Source of the DNA: a bacterium
GTDB taxonomy: Bacteria > Verrucomicrobiota > Verrucomicrobiia > Opitutales > UBA953
Direction of reading: 5' to 3'
NCBI GenBank assembly: GCA_009926645.1
Contig: RFOO01000044.1
Location: forward strand, 1 to 7,282
DNA: 7,282 bases
The position numbers were made by a program, and so were the translations under genes. Each line of letters begins with the position of its first letter. Position 1 is the first letter of the stretch. This document shows, one piece after another, positions 1 to 5,593 of the stretch. The notes below the pieces were generated by a model. The model did no database searches, was not told where the DNA came from, and was given only the letters and a program-made list of their open reading frames with translations.

Positions 1-1110
1 TCCATTCTGATTGGGATGCTGATGCTCACCATGATTACCCGGGTCTTTGATGCTGGGTGGGCACCTATTATTCGTCGCTCTTGGGAATTTATGATTGGTG
101 GACTTCCCGTTGTTCTCATTTTGGGCGTCCTTCCACTTGTTTTCGTACCTTCCCTGCGACATATTGTTTGGCACTGGACTGATGCTTCGAGTCTTTTGCC
201 TAATGGACATACCGTTGGGCATGACCCCATTTTACAGGCTAAGAGCTGGTTCTTGAACGAGAAGTTCTTCCTCGCGCGTGTCGCCCTTTATGTTGTTTTC
301 TTTGCGGTGATTACTTGGGCTCTCCGTCACTGGTCTTTCTTACAAGATCGTGAGCGTTCCGCCTCTCACACTCATCGCTTACATGCCATTTCTGCGGCAG
401 GTATTCCATTAACTGCCGTATTACTTACCTTGTTGGCCTTTGATTGTTTGATGGCTCTGACCTATCACTGGTTCTCCACCATGTACGGGGTTTGGTTCTT
501 CGCTCTTTCCATCCGGCTTGCTTTGGCGGTCACGGTCATTCTCACCTATGTTCTCTCCCGTGGTGGATGGCTTGATGGCATTCTGAATCAAGCTCATCGA
601 CATGTGCTGGGTTGTTTGATGTTAGCTTTCACTGTTTTCTGGGCTTATATCAGTTTCTCCCAGTACTTTCTTATCTACTCGGCCAATATTCCTGAAGAAA
701 CTTTCTGGTATAATATCCGCGAATTAAATCCCATTACTGGAATGAAGAACGATTGGTGGGGTGTGTCCTTGTATCTCATTTTTGGTTTCTTCTTCCTCCC
801 ATTCCTTTGTCTTTTGTTCTACCGCACCAAGATTATTGCGAGCCGTCTTTTATCAATCGCTTGGGTTATTCTTATCGGTGGTATCTTTGATTTATGGTTC
901 AATGCCGTACCTCGACAGATCGTGGATAAGACCGCTCCCGAGGGATTTGTTGTTTCACCCTTCCTGAGCGGTTTCCTTTGGCTCGACTTACTCGCTATCC
1001 TTGGTTTCGGCGGTATCGTCTTAGGATTATTTTTACGTTCTTCAGCCAAAGCTGAAACCATTCCTGTCCACGACCCTCGCATTCTCGAGTCTATCCATTA
1101 TCATGAGTGA
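1..1110 (+). CDS. actF: ACIII quinol:cytochrome c oxidoreductase subunit F (ActF), 5'-truncated
   Basis: The frame is open from base 1, so the gene begins upstream and the first ATG at 16 is internal. The visible 369 codons encode a polytopic inner-membrane protein with about eight hydrophobic helices. Family-typical ActF features are visible: HWFSTMYGVWFF after the third visible helix, FTVFWAYISFSQYFLIYSAN followed by IPEETFWY, and FFFLPFLCLLF near the end. ActF is an NrfD/PsrC-like membrane subunit of alternative complex III, which oxidises quinol and passes electrons to c-type cytochromes. In known ACIII operons actF is a late gene followed by cytochrome c or oxidase genes, which fits the genes downstream here. 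The remaining act genes should lie upstream. The last 8 bp overlap the next start codon, implying translational coupling. ActC, a paralogous NrfD-like subunit, is the main alternative, but IPEETFWY and the gene order favour ActF. Confidence 0.88.
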   Translation, partial: SILIGMLMLTMITRVFDAGWAPIIRRSWEFMIGGLPVVLILGVLPLVFVPSLRHIVWHWTDASSLLPNGHTVGHDPILQAKSWFLNEKFFLARVALYVVFFAVITWALRHWSFLQDRERSASHTHRLHAISAAGIPLTAVLLTLLAFDCLMALTYHWFSTMYGVWFFALSIRLALAVTVILTYVLSRGGWLDGILNQAHRHVLGCLMLAFTVFWAYISFSQYFLIYSANIPEETFWYNIRELNPITGMKNDWWGVSLYLIFGFFFLPFLCLLFYRTKIIASRLLSIAWVILIGGIFDLWFNAVPRQIVDKTAPEGFVVSPFLSGFLWLDLLAILGFGGIVLGLFLRSSAKAETIPVHDPRILESIHYHE

Positions 1111-1870
1111 GCATTCTTCCTCTTCACCTCGCCCGTTTATTCCAGGCCAAGTTTATTCTTGGCTAGGCTTCGCTGGCTTTATTCTTCTCGCTATTCTCGT
1201 TTTGGTCTACGCTTACATCTCGATTTCTCCTTCGACTTCAGCGGAGAAGGAGCGTCGTGTAGCCCAGAAAGCCTTGCGTGCTGAGACAGAAACCAAAGCA
1301 CATAGTTTGCTTAATCAGAGTAAGCGAAATCCCGATGGCACTTATCATTTGCCCATCGATACGACCATTGCGTTGATCATCGAGAATCCAAGTGTTCTCG
1401 TGGAGATGCGTAAGCCCGCGACTCCAAAGCCAGCAACAACATCATCTGCTGCACCTGCTCCAGTGGCTACCAGTGGATTTGTCAAAGCCGATGATGAGAC
1501 CATGAAGCGTGGCTTAGCCGTTTATTCCCGAACGTGCATTGCTTGCCACCAAGCCAATGGGATGGGACTAGCTCCAGTCTTCCCACCTTTAGCCAACTCT
1601 TCCATTGCGGTGGGTGATGCAACTTTACCCATTAAATTTATCCTGCACGGATTGATGGGTCCTCTGACCGTTGGTGGGACGACCTATAATAGCATGATGC
1701 CCGCTGTTGCTGGTGTTAACGACCAAGAGATTGCTGATGTTCTAACCTATGTTCGCCAAAGTTTTGGCAATCAAGGTACCATCGTAACTCCCGAGCAAGT
1801 AAAAGCCGTGCGTGACGCAAATGCTTCACGTACCACTCCATGGACAACGGCTGAACTCGGTCTCAAATAA
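1103..1870 (+). CDS. membrane-anchored monohaem cytochrome c
   Basis: This 255-residue protein has a short cytoplasmic tail, one membrane helix (about 17-42), a charged periplasmic segment, a segment YHLPIDTTIALIIENP (81-96) of a kind often seen in oxidase-associated cytochromes, an Ala/Pro/Thr-rich linker (about 105-124) and a class I cytochrome c domain (about 127-222). The haem site is CIACH (145-149), and the likely distal ligand is M199 in NSMMP. FPPLANS after the haem site is typical of the fold. The protein should carry electrons on the periplasmic side between ACIII and the CcoN/CcoO-like proteins encoded next. The ATG lies inside the end of actF (8-bp overlap) without a clear Shine-Dalgarno sequence. 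The cytochrome domain is paralogous to the one at 3825-4505. ActE of ACIII is also a monohaem cytochrome c, so this could fill that role, but its position after actF argues for a separate partner subunit. Confidence 0.88.
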   Translation: MSEHSSSSPRPFIPGQVYSWLGFAGFILLAILVLVYAYISISPSTSAEKERRVAQKALRAETETKAHSLLNQSKRNPDGTYHLPIDTTIALIIENPSVLVEMRKPATPKPATTSSAAPAPVATSGFVKADDETMKRGLAVYSRTCIACHQANGMGLAPVFPPLANSSIAVGDATLPIKFILHGLMGPLTVGGTTYNSMMPAVAGVNDQEIADVLTYVRQSFGNQGTIVTPEQVKAVRDANASRTTPWTTAELGLK

Positions 1871-1885
1871 TCCAATTTCTCCTCC

Positions 1886-3256
1886 ATGAGCCAAGATTCT
1901 TACCGCCCTTCATTTAATCTCTCCCGAGTGGATGCGAGTGTGGCCCAACCCGTTCGCCTTTTCTTTGCCTCAGCCTTCCTTTGGTTGGTCCTGGCTTCGA
2001 TGATTGCAGTCATAACTGCCATTCAGCTTAAAGATGTTTCTTTTCTAGGGGGATGTTCTTTAACCACCTATGGACGTTTAAAGGCCCTTGAAAGTAATCT
2101 CTTCACCTACGGTTGGTTAACCAATGCACTTTTTGCCATTAACCTTTGGCTAATGTCCTCTTTAACTCGTTTCGAGTTAAAGAATGCATGGTTAGCCAAT
2201 GTCGGAGGAGTGGTCTGGAATCTCACTCTAACCTATGGTGCTTACCAAATTCTTATGGGTAAGATGAACGGCTTTAGTTTATTGGAAATGCCTAAAGAGG
2301 TAGCACTCGCCTCCTGGCTTGGGTTCTTGTTAGCTGCTTTATGGCCTGCAGTTGCTTTTAGTCGTCGTCCTACAGGCCACGTCTACGTTTCGCAGTGGTA
2401 CATCCTTGGTTCAACTTTGGTGTTCCCCATCACTTTTGCGCTAACTCAGTTGCTGGTTCTTTGGTGTCCTGCGCAAGGTGTCTTGCAGGCTTTAGTGCAT
2501 AGCTGGTATTACCAAAACCTGCATTTGTTGTGGTTTGCATCTTCAGCGATTGCGGCGGTTTATTATTTTATTCCCAAAGAGTCAGGCCGAACCGTAGCAG
2601 CCTATTACCTCTCGACCATTGGTTTTTGGACCTTTTTCCTTTTTGCGAGTTGGACTGGTCCTGCTACCTTGCTTGGCAGCCCATTACCTCTCTGGGTGCA
2701 ATCAGTTGGCGTTGTCGCAGCGTTACTCATGCTTATCCCTTTCGCTATTCTTGCGATTCACTTTTTAGGGACATTAAGTTGGAATCGAGGTATCTCCCAA
2801 TCTTGGAATAATACCACCCTAAGGTTTGTCTTGGTAGCGATCTTTGCCTTGATTCTTTGGGGGCTTTTATTTGCGGTGTCTTCGACGCGTGGCTTTAATG
2901 CGGTCATCCGTTTCACCGCATTTACGGTCGGTCTCGAACACTTGCTGTCATACACCTTTGTATCCTTTGTAATCTTCGGTGCCGCTTACTTTATTTTACC
3001 AAAAATTACTGGTCTACTCTGGTTGTCACCCAAGTTGGTTCACTTGCATTTCTGGTCTTGTGCCATCGCGACGGTGAGTTTGTTAATCATTACCTTGGGT
3101 GGTGGCTGGCAACAGGGTAGTGGACTCAGGGCTGATTGGCCATCGGCATTGTTCCCGACCTTCTTACTCCTCATTGGACACATCGCATTTGTCATCAATG
3201 CCTGGGGCATGCTTTGCTCTAAACTTTCATCGGGATACAAACCCACTCACGCCTAA
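1886..3256 (+). CDS. CcoN-like (cbb3 oxidase subunit I homologue) lacking catalytic metal ligands
   Basis: A 456-residue polytopic membrane protein, close to CcoN in length (about 470), with roughly 12 helices. Homology is visible in TYGRLKALESN (CcoN: TSFGRLRPLHTN), HSWYYQN and VYYFIPK (CcoN: QWWYGHN, MYYFVPK), SWTGPATLLGSPLPLW (CcoN: IWAGPHHLHYTALPDW), FTVGLEH (CcoN: WTIGHVH) and HFW near residue 388. Compared with canonical CcoN as I remember it, the low-spin haem b ligand is E69, the three CuB histidines are Q210, A260 and T261, the cross-linked tyrosine is A254 and the haem b3 ligand is L350. Only the other low-spin haem ligand, H352, is kept. It therefore should not reduce oxygen or NO by the usual mechanism. 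The frame is intact and cotranscribed with ACIII and cytochrome c genes, so I infer a structural or electron-transfer role. The ATG lies 15 bp after the previous stop, with no Shine-Dalgarno sequence. Confidence 0.85.
   Translation: MSQDSYRPSFNLSRVDASVAQPVRLFFASAFLWLVLASMIAVITAIQLKDVSFLGGCSLTTYGRLKALESNLFTYGWLTNALFAINLWLMSSLTRFELKNAWLANVGGVVWNLTLTYGAYQILMGKMNGFSLLEMPKEVALASWLGFLLAALWPAVAFSRRPTGHVYVSQWYILGSTLVFPITFALTQLLVLWCPAQGVLQALVHSWYYQNLHLLWFASSAIAAVYYFIPKESGRTVAAYYLSTIGFWTFFLFASWTGPATLLGSPLPLWVQSVGVVAALLMLIPFAILAIHFLGTLSWNRGISQSWNNTTLRFVLVAIFALILWGLLFAVSSTRGFNAVIRFTAFTVGLEHLLSYTFVSFVIFGAAYFILPKITGLLWLSPKLVHLHFWSCAIATVSLLIITLGGGWQQGSGLRADWPSALFPTFLLLIGHIAFVINAWGMLCSKLSSGYKPTHA
2159..2183. 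repeat. perfect 11-bp inverted repeat with 3-nt loop inside the CcoN-like gene
   Basis: TCTTTAACTCG, a TTT loop, and CGAGTTAAAGA form a perfect 11-bp hairpin. It covers codons 92-100 (SLTRFELKN), the loop between the second and third membrane helices. There is no U-run after it, so it is not a standard intrinsic terminator. It could slow ribosomes or stabilise mRNA, or be a coincidence of codon choice. Confidence 0.6.
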
Positions 3257-3268
3257 ATCCCCACGATT

Positions 3269-3820
3269 ATGAAAAACATAAAATTTATTTTTGCGGGTGT
3301 CGTCTTTACCCTAGCCGCTTCTTTTTTGGGTATTCTGCTTAGCGGCAGAGTACAACTCGGTTCCTTGGGTCGAGCTCCGGCAGAGGAAGGTGGTCTACTT
3401 TTTCCGCCTCGTGAGCCAGGTCTAGCAATTCAGGGTCGCGAGGTTTACCTCAGTTTGGGTTGTGTGGCTTGTCATACGCAACAGGTTCGTCCGGCAAGCC
3501 AAGGAAATGATATCGCTAAGGGTTATGGACCACGTCATTCGGTGGCCAGAGATTATATCTTACAGTCGTCCGTTCTTCTTGGTACTCATCGTATTGGGCC
3601 AGACCTCGCCAATTATGGTGCAAGAGCGGCTAGCGAAAATGAAATTCACCAACACCTTTTAGTCCCAAAGGCCGGTTCGGCTATGCCTTCGTATGCTTTC
3701 CTTTACACTCGAGGTAAAGACGGCACGTTGGTTCCCACAGAAAAAGCGATAGCCTTAGTCGCTTACCTTAAATCTCTCAAAATTGATTATAGTTCGCCTG
3801 AAGCGAAATTAAATCAATAA
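3269..3820 (+). CDS. ccoO: CcoO-like membrane-anchored monohaem cytochrome c
   Basis: A 183-residue protein with one N-terminal membrane helix (about 5-25) and a periplasmic cytochrome c domain. Its CcoO signatures are in the right order: GREVYLSLGCVACHTQQVRP (56-75, haem site 65-69), GYGPRHSVARDY (85-96), GTHRIGPDLANYG (105-117) and AMPSYAFLY (138-146), where M139 should be the distal haem ligand. In cbb3 oxidases CcoO hands electrons to CcoN. Here the haem-binding residues are intact although the neighbouring CcoN-like protein has lost its active site. It is shorter than many CcoO proteins (about 200 or more residues). It starts 12 bp after the CcoN-like stop and ends 4 bp before the next start, so it is certainly in the same operon. 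No CcoQ or dihaem CcoP gene is present. The symbol describes homology and does not imply a working oxidase. Confidence 0.85.
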   Translation: MKNIKFIFAGVVFTLAASFLGILLSGRVQLGSLGRAPAEEGGLLFPPREPGLAIQGREVYLSLGCVACHTQQVRPASQGNDIAKGYGPRHSVARDYILQSSVLLGTHRIGPDLANYGARAASENEIHQHLLVPKAGSAMPSYAFLYTRGKDGTLVPTEKAIALVAYLKSLKIDYSSPEAKLNQ

Positions 3821-3824
3821 TCCC

Positions 3825-4505
3825 ATGACCGATCATCCTCATTCCCCCAACCAATCTCGTCGACCCTCCTCGGGAGACGCTCACTCGGCTTCCGATAGTC
3901 AATTAGTCGAAGTCCATTCTCACTTGGCCCGCGATAAGGAAGAGCCCCGAGAAGGATTCTCGCTTCTTCCGATTGTTGTGGTCTTTGTTTTTTGTGGATT
4001 TGGCTTCTGGGCAGGTCTCTATCTAACACGTAATGCCGCTGGCTTTTCATCCAGTGCTTTTGATCTCAATGCTCCTCGTGAAGTGGCTAATGACGGTCCT
4101 AAGGCCTTTGAGCCTGATTTAGCTAAAGGAGAGAAGCTCTACTTGCAGCAGTGTGCCTCCTGCCACCAAGCCAACGGCTTGGGGGTCCCTGGAGCTTTCC
4201 CTCCTTTGGCGGGATCACCCTGGGTTCAGGGTAATGAAGAGCGCATCATTAAAATCGCACTTGCAGGTATCGCCGGCGAGATTGAGGTTAAGGGTAACAA
4301 GTATAATGGTAATATGCCCAATATCGGTGCAGGTTTGAAGGATGCCCAATTGGCTAACATTATTTCCTATGTTCGCTCTGCTTGGGGTAATCACTCCGAC
4401 CCAGTGATGGATACGAAGGTGGCTGAAGTACGTAAAGCGATTGGCAGTCGCGGACAGTACTCACCCAAGGAGATCCTTGAGCAACACCCCTTGGAAACCA
4501 AGTAA
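3825..4505 (+). CDS. membrane-anchored monohaem cytochrome c, last gene of the respiratory operon
   Basis: A 226-residue protein with a His/Ser-rich, hydrophilic N-terminal tail (about 1-44), one membrane helix (about 46-67), a linker, and a class I cytochrome c domain (about 96-188). The haem site is CASCH (110-114) and M164 in GNMP is the likely distal ligand. It occupies the place of ccoP in a cbb3 operon but has one haem site instead of the two of CcoP. Its cytochrome domain closely resembles that of the 1103-1870 protein (shared CHQANG, FPPLA, MP and SYVR/TYVR segments), so the two look like duplicates flanking the CcoN/CcoO-like pair. It probably relays electrons in the periplasm. The gene starts 4 bp after the ccoO-like stop, with no Shine-Dalgarno sequence, and is followed by a terminator. 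Confidence 0.87.
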   Translation: MTDHPHSPNQSRRPSSGDAHSASDSQLVEVHSHLARDKEEPREGFSLLPIVVVFVFCGFGFWAGLYLTRNAAGFSSSAFDLNAPREVANDGPKAFEPDLAKGEKLYLQQCASCHQANGLGVPGAFPPLAGSPWVQGNEERIIKIALAGIAGEIEVKGNKYNGNMPNIGAGLKDAQLANIISYVRSAWGNHSDPVMDTKVAEVRKAIGSRGQYSPKEILEQHPLETK

Positions 4506-4521
4506 GGTCTTTATCACAGCC

Positions 4522-4556
4522 AATAAAAAACCCGAGTAAACCTCGGGTTTTTTATT
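4522..4556. terminator. bidirectional intrinsic terminator between convergent operons
   Basis: AATAAAAAACCCGAG, a TAAAC loop and CTCGGGTTTTTTATT form a perfect 15-bp inverted repeat with a CCCGAG/CTCGGG core. The core is followed by six T residues on the plus strand and, by symmetry, six on the minus strand. It lies 16 bp after the last cytochrome stop and 16 bp from the trxA stop, so it can end transcription from both sides. Confidence 0.93.
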
Positions 4557-4572
4557 TAATCGTTTATGTCGA

Positions 4573-4902
4573 TTAGGAGTGCTTTTTGATAAAAGCGGCG
4601 ATGTCACCCTTAGGGCGAGCGCCAACCATTTTATCAACAACTTGGCCGTTCTTGAATAGGAAGAGAGCGGGTATAGAGGTAACTCCCAATTGCATGGCTA
4701 AGTTGCGGTTGGTATCCACGTCGACCTTGCAAATTTTAACGCTCGAACTCATTTCCGTGGCCAGTTGATCTAAGACTGGACCGAGTTGCTTGCATGGCCC
4801 GCACCAAGTGGCCCAAAAATCAACCAAGACGGGGACGGCAGATTCTTTGATGGTCGAATCAAAGGTTGTGCTGTCCAGATTAGAAATAAGTTCAGACGCC
4901 AT
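4573..4902 (-). CDS. trxA: thioredoxin
   Basis: A 109-residue protein, the usual length for thioredoxin 1. The redox site is WCGPC (33-37) preceded by VLVDFWAT with the buried acidic D28. The cis-proline is P78 in TSIPAL, and the C-terminal FLFKNGQVV and MVGARPKGD segments are typical. There is no signal peptide or membrane anchor, so it acts in the cytoplasm, reducing protein disulfides with electrons from thioredoxin reductase. It is the last gene of the minus-strand block: the ATG is 5 bp after the stop of the proline-rich gene, and a TAAGGG ribosome-site candidate overlaps that gene's end. The bidirectional terminator follows. A dedicated cytochrome c maturation thioredoxin would normally carry a signal or anchor, so the general cytoplasmic form is much the likeliest. 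Confidence 0.96.
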   Translation of the reverse strand: MASELISNLDSTTFDSTIKESAVPVLVDFWATWCGPCKQLGPVLDQLATEMSSSVKICKVDVDTNRNLAMQLGVTSIPALFLFKNGQVVDKMVGARPKGDIAAFIKKHS

Positions 4903-4907
4903 AAAGA

Positions 4908-5234
4908 TTAACCCTTAGTTTTGTTGAAGAGTTCGATGTAAAGAATGATGAAGGGCGCTACCGAAGCTGCAAAGGTAAGAACATCAAAAGCGGCCTCAGC
5001 GGTGCTTACTCCGCGTACTGGAGCACCTTCGAGCGAAGGTGAAATGCGTGGTGATGTTGCTGCAGTAACCGCTGGCTTAAGAGGCGAAGGTTTTGGAATA
5101 TTGATATTCCCACTGGGAGGAGGGGGAATGGGGGCTGGCGGCGGAGGAGGGGAAAACGAAGGCCCCGCAGGTTTGGAAAGTTTTAACTTTGGAGCTGAAT
5201 CTCCGGGAGGAGGTGGAGGGGGGATGTCACTCAT
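4908..5234 (-). CDS. small proline-rich protein with C-terminal membrane helix, function unknown
   Basis: I do not recognise a named family. The 108-residue product has an N-terminal half dominated by proline runs (six prolines at 5-10, then about 29-40 with a second cluster), a Pro/Ala/Ser-rich middle with some lysines, and one hydrophobic helix at about 82-103 (FDVLTFAASVAPFIILYIEL) followed by a short basic tail. There is no N-terminal signal peptide, so a tail-anchored arrangement with the proline-rich part in the cytoplasm is plausible. Consecutive prolines imply dependence on elongation factor P. The gene sits 5 bp before trxA, so the two are very probably cotranscribed. The overlapping plus-strand frame is Gly-rich, the mirror of the proline codons, and not a gene. 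No clear Shine-Dalgarno sequence precedes the ATG. Confidence 0.75.
   Translation of the reverse strand: MSDIPPPPPPGDSAPKLKLSKPAGPSFSPPPPPAPIPPPPSGNINIPKPSPLKPAVTAATSPRISPSLEGAPVRGVSTAEAAFDVLTFAASVAPFIILYIELFNKTKG
4912..4917 (-). promoter_or_regulatory. candidate ribosome binding site for trxA
   Basis: On the minus strand TAAGGG lies 9 nt before the trxA ATG, within the last codons of the proline-rich gene. It is the only purine-rich site in the window at a reasonable distance from a start, though it matches only part of the consensus. Confidence 0.4.
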
Positions 5235-5246
5235 GTTTTCGGAGCA

Positions 5247-5277
5247 ATAATCAAGTCTTGGAAAAGGGGTGAGTCAA
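5247..5277 (-). promoter_or_regulatory. weak candidate sigma70-type promoter upstream of the proline-rich gene/trxA
   Basis: On the minus strand TTGACT (5277-5272) resembles a -35 box. GATTAT (5252-5247) could serve as a -10 box after a 19-bp spacer, which is longer than ideal. It lies in the 67-bp gap before the 108-residue gene, the largest gap in the minus-strand block, where an internal promoter would make sense. The -10 match is poor. Confidence 0.25.
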
Positions 5278-5301
5278 CCAGTCAGTAGCAGATTTTCGCC
5301 T

Positions 5302-5550
5302 TCAACGGCCTTCCTCGTGCTTTCGGAGTAGGTCGGCAATCTCCCTCGGGTCTGCTATTTGCAGATTACGACCTTTGCGTTGCAAGTCTTCGACGGTTTT
5401 GATGACGGTCTCCGTCATTTTTTCATGGGTTTCAGAAGAGCCTCCGACCAAGGAAAAACCCTCTCCTTGCGTAATGCGTTTATGGTTATCGGTTTGATCT
5501 AAACCAATACCCAACAAATGGTTCTTTTTGGTGTTCTTCGACCGACCCAT
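5302..5550 (-). CDS. conserved-looking small basic protein of unknown function
   Basis: An 82-residue soluble protein with no membrane helix, signal peptide or cysteines. Its N-terminus is basic (GRSKNTKKN), followed by a glycine-containing motif region (HLLGIGLDQTDNHKRITQGE, 11-30, then FSLVGGSSETHE) and a long charged helical C-terminus from about 40 to 80 (KMTETVIKTVEDLQRK onward). I do not recognise a named family, but the composition is that of a real small protein. It starts 43 bp after the scpA stop on the same strand, with no hairpin in the gap, so cotranscription with lptD and scpA is likely. The basic N-terminus and place beside scpA permit a nucleic-acid or chromosome role, but that is a guess. 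In many genomes scpB would be expected near scpA; this protein is far too short and unlike ScpB. Confidence 0.8.
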   Translation of the reverse strand: MGRSKNTKKNHLLGIGLDQTDNHKRITQGEGFSLVGGSSETHEKMTETVIKTVEDLQRKGRNLQIADPREIADLLRKHEEGR

Positions 5551-5593
5551 ACTCTCATTAGAATAAGTTATCCGAAGATTTCAATCCGTCTCG

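Noticed and set aside
819..1082. Minus-strand open frame inside actF
   Set aside because: No protein-like features; it overlaps a clearly coding membrane gene.
2113..2124. 12-bp palindrome TTGGTTAACCAA as a possible operator
   Set aside because: One or two 12-bp palindromes are expected by chance in 7 kb, and it lies inside a coding region.
1886..3256. Nitric oxide reductase (NorB-like) instead of CcoN
   Set aside because: NO reductases also need three metal-binding histidines and a proximal haem histidine, all missing here; the local sequence matches CcoN better.
1886..3820. Annotation as a functional cbb3-type cytochrome c oxidase
   Set aside because: Overall similarity would give this label automatically, but the CuB, haem b3 and active-site Tyr residues are absent and no dihaem CcoP is present.
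5024..5041. 7-bp inverted repeat CACCTTC-GAGC-GAAGGTG
   Set aside because: Short, inside the proline-rich coding sequence, no T-run; expected by chance at this size.
4945..5250. Plus-strand glycine-rich open frame of 101 codons
   Set aside because: It is the complement of the proline codons of the minus-strand 108-residue gene; its composition is explained by that.
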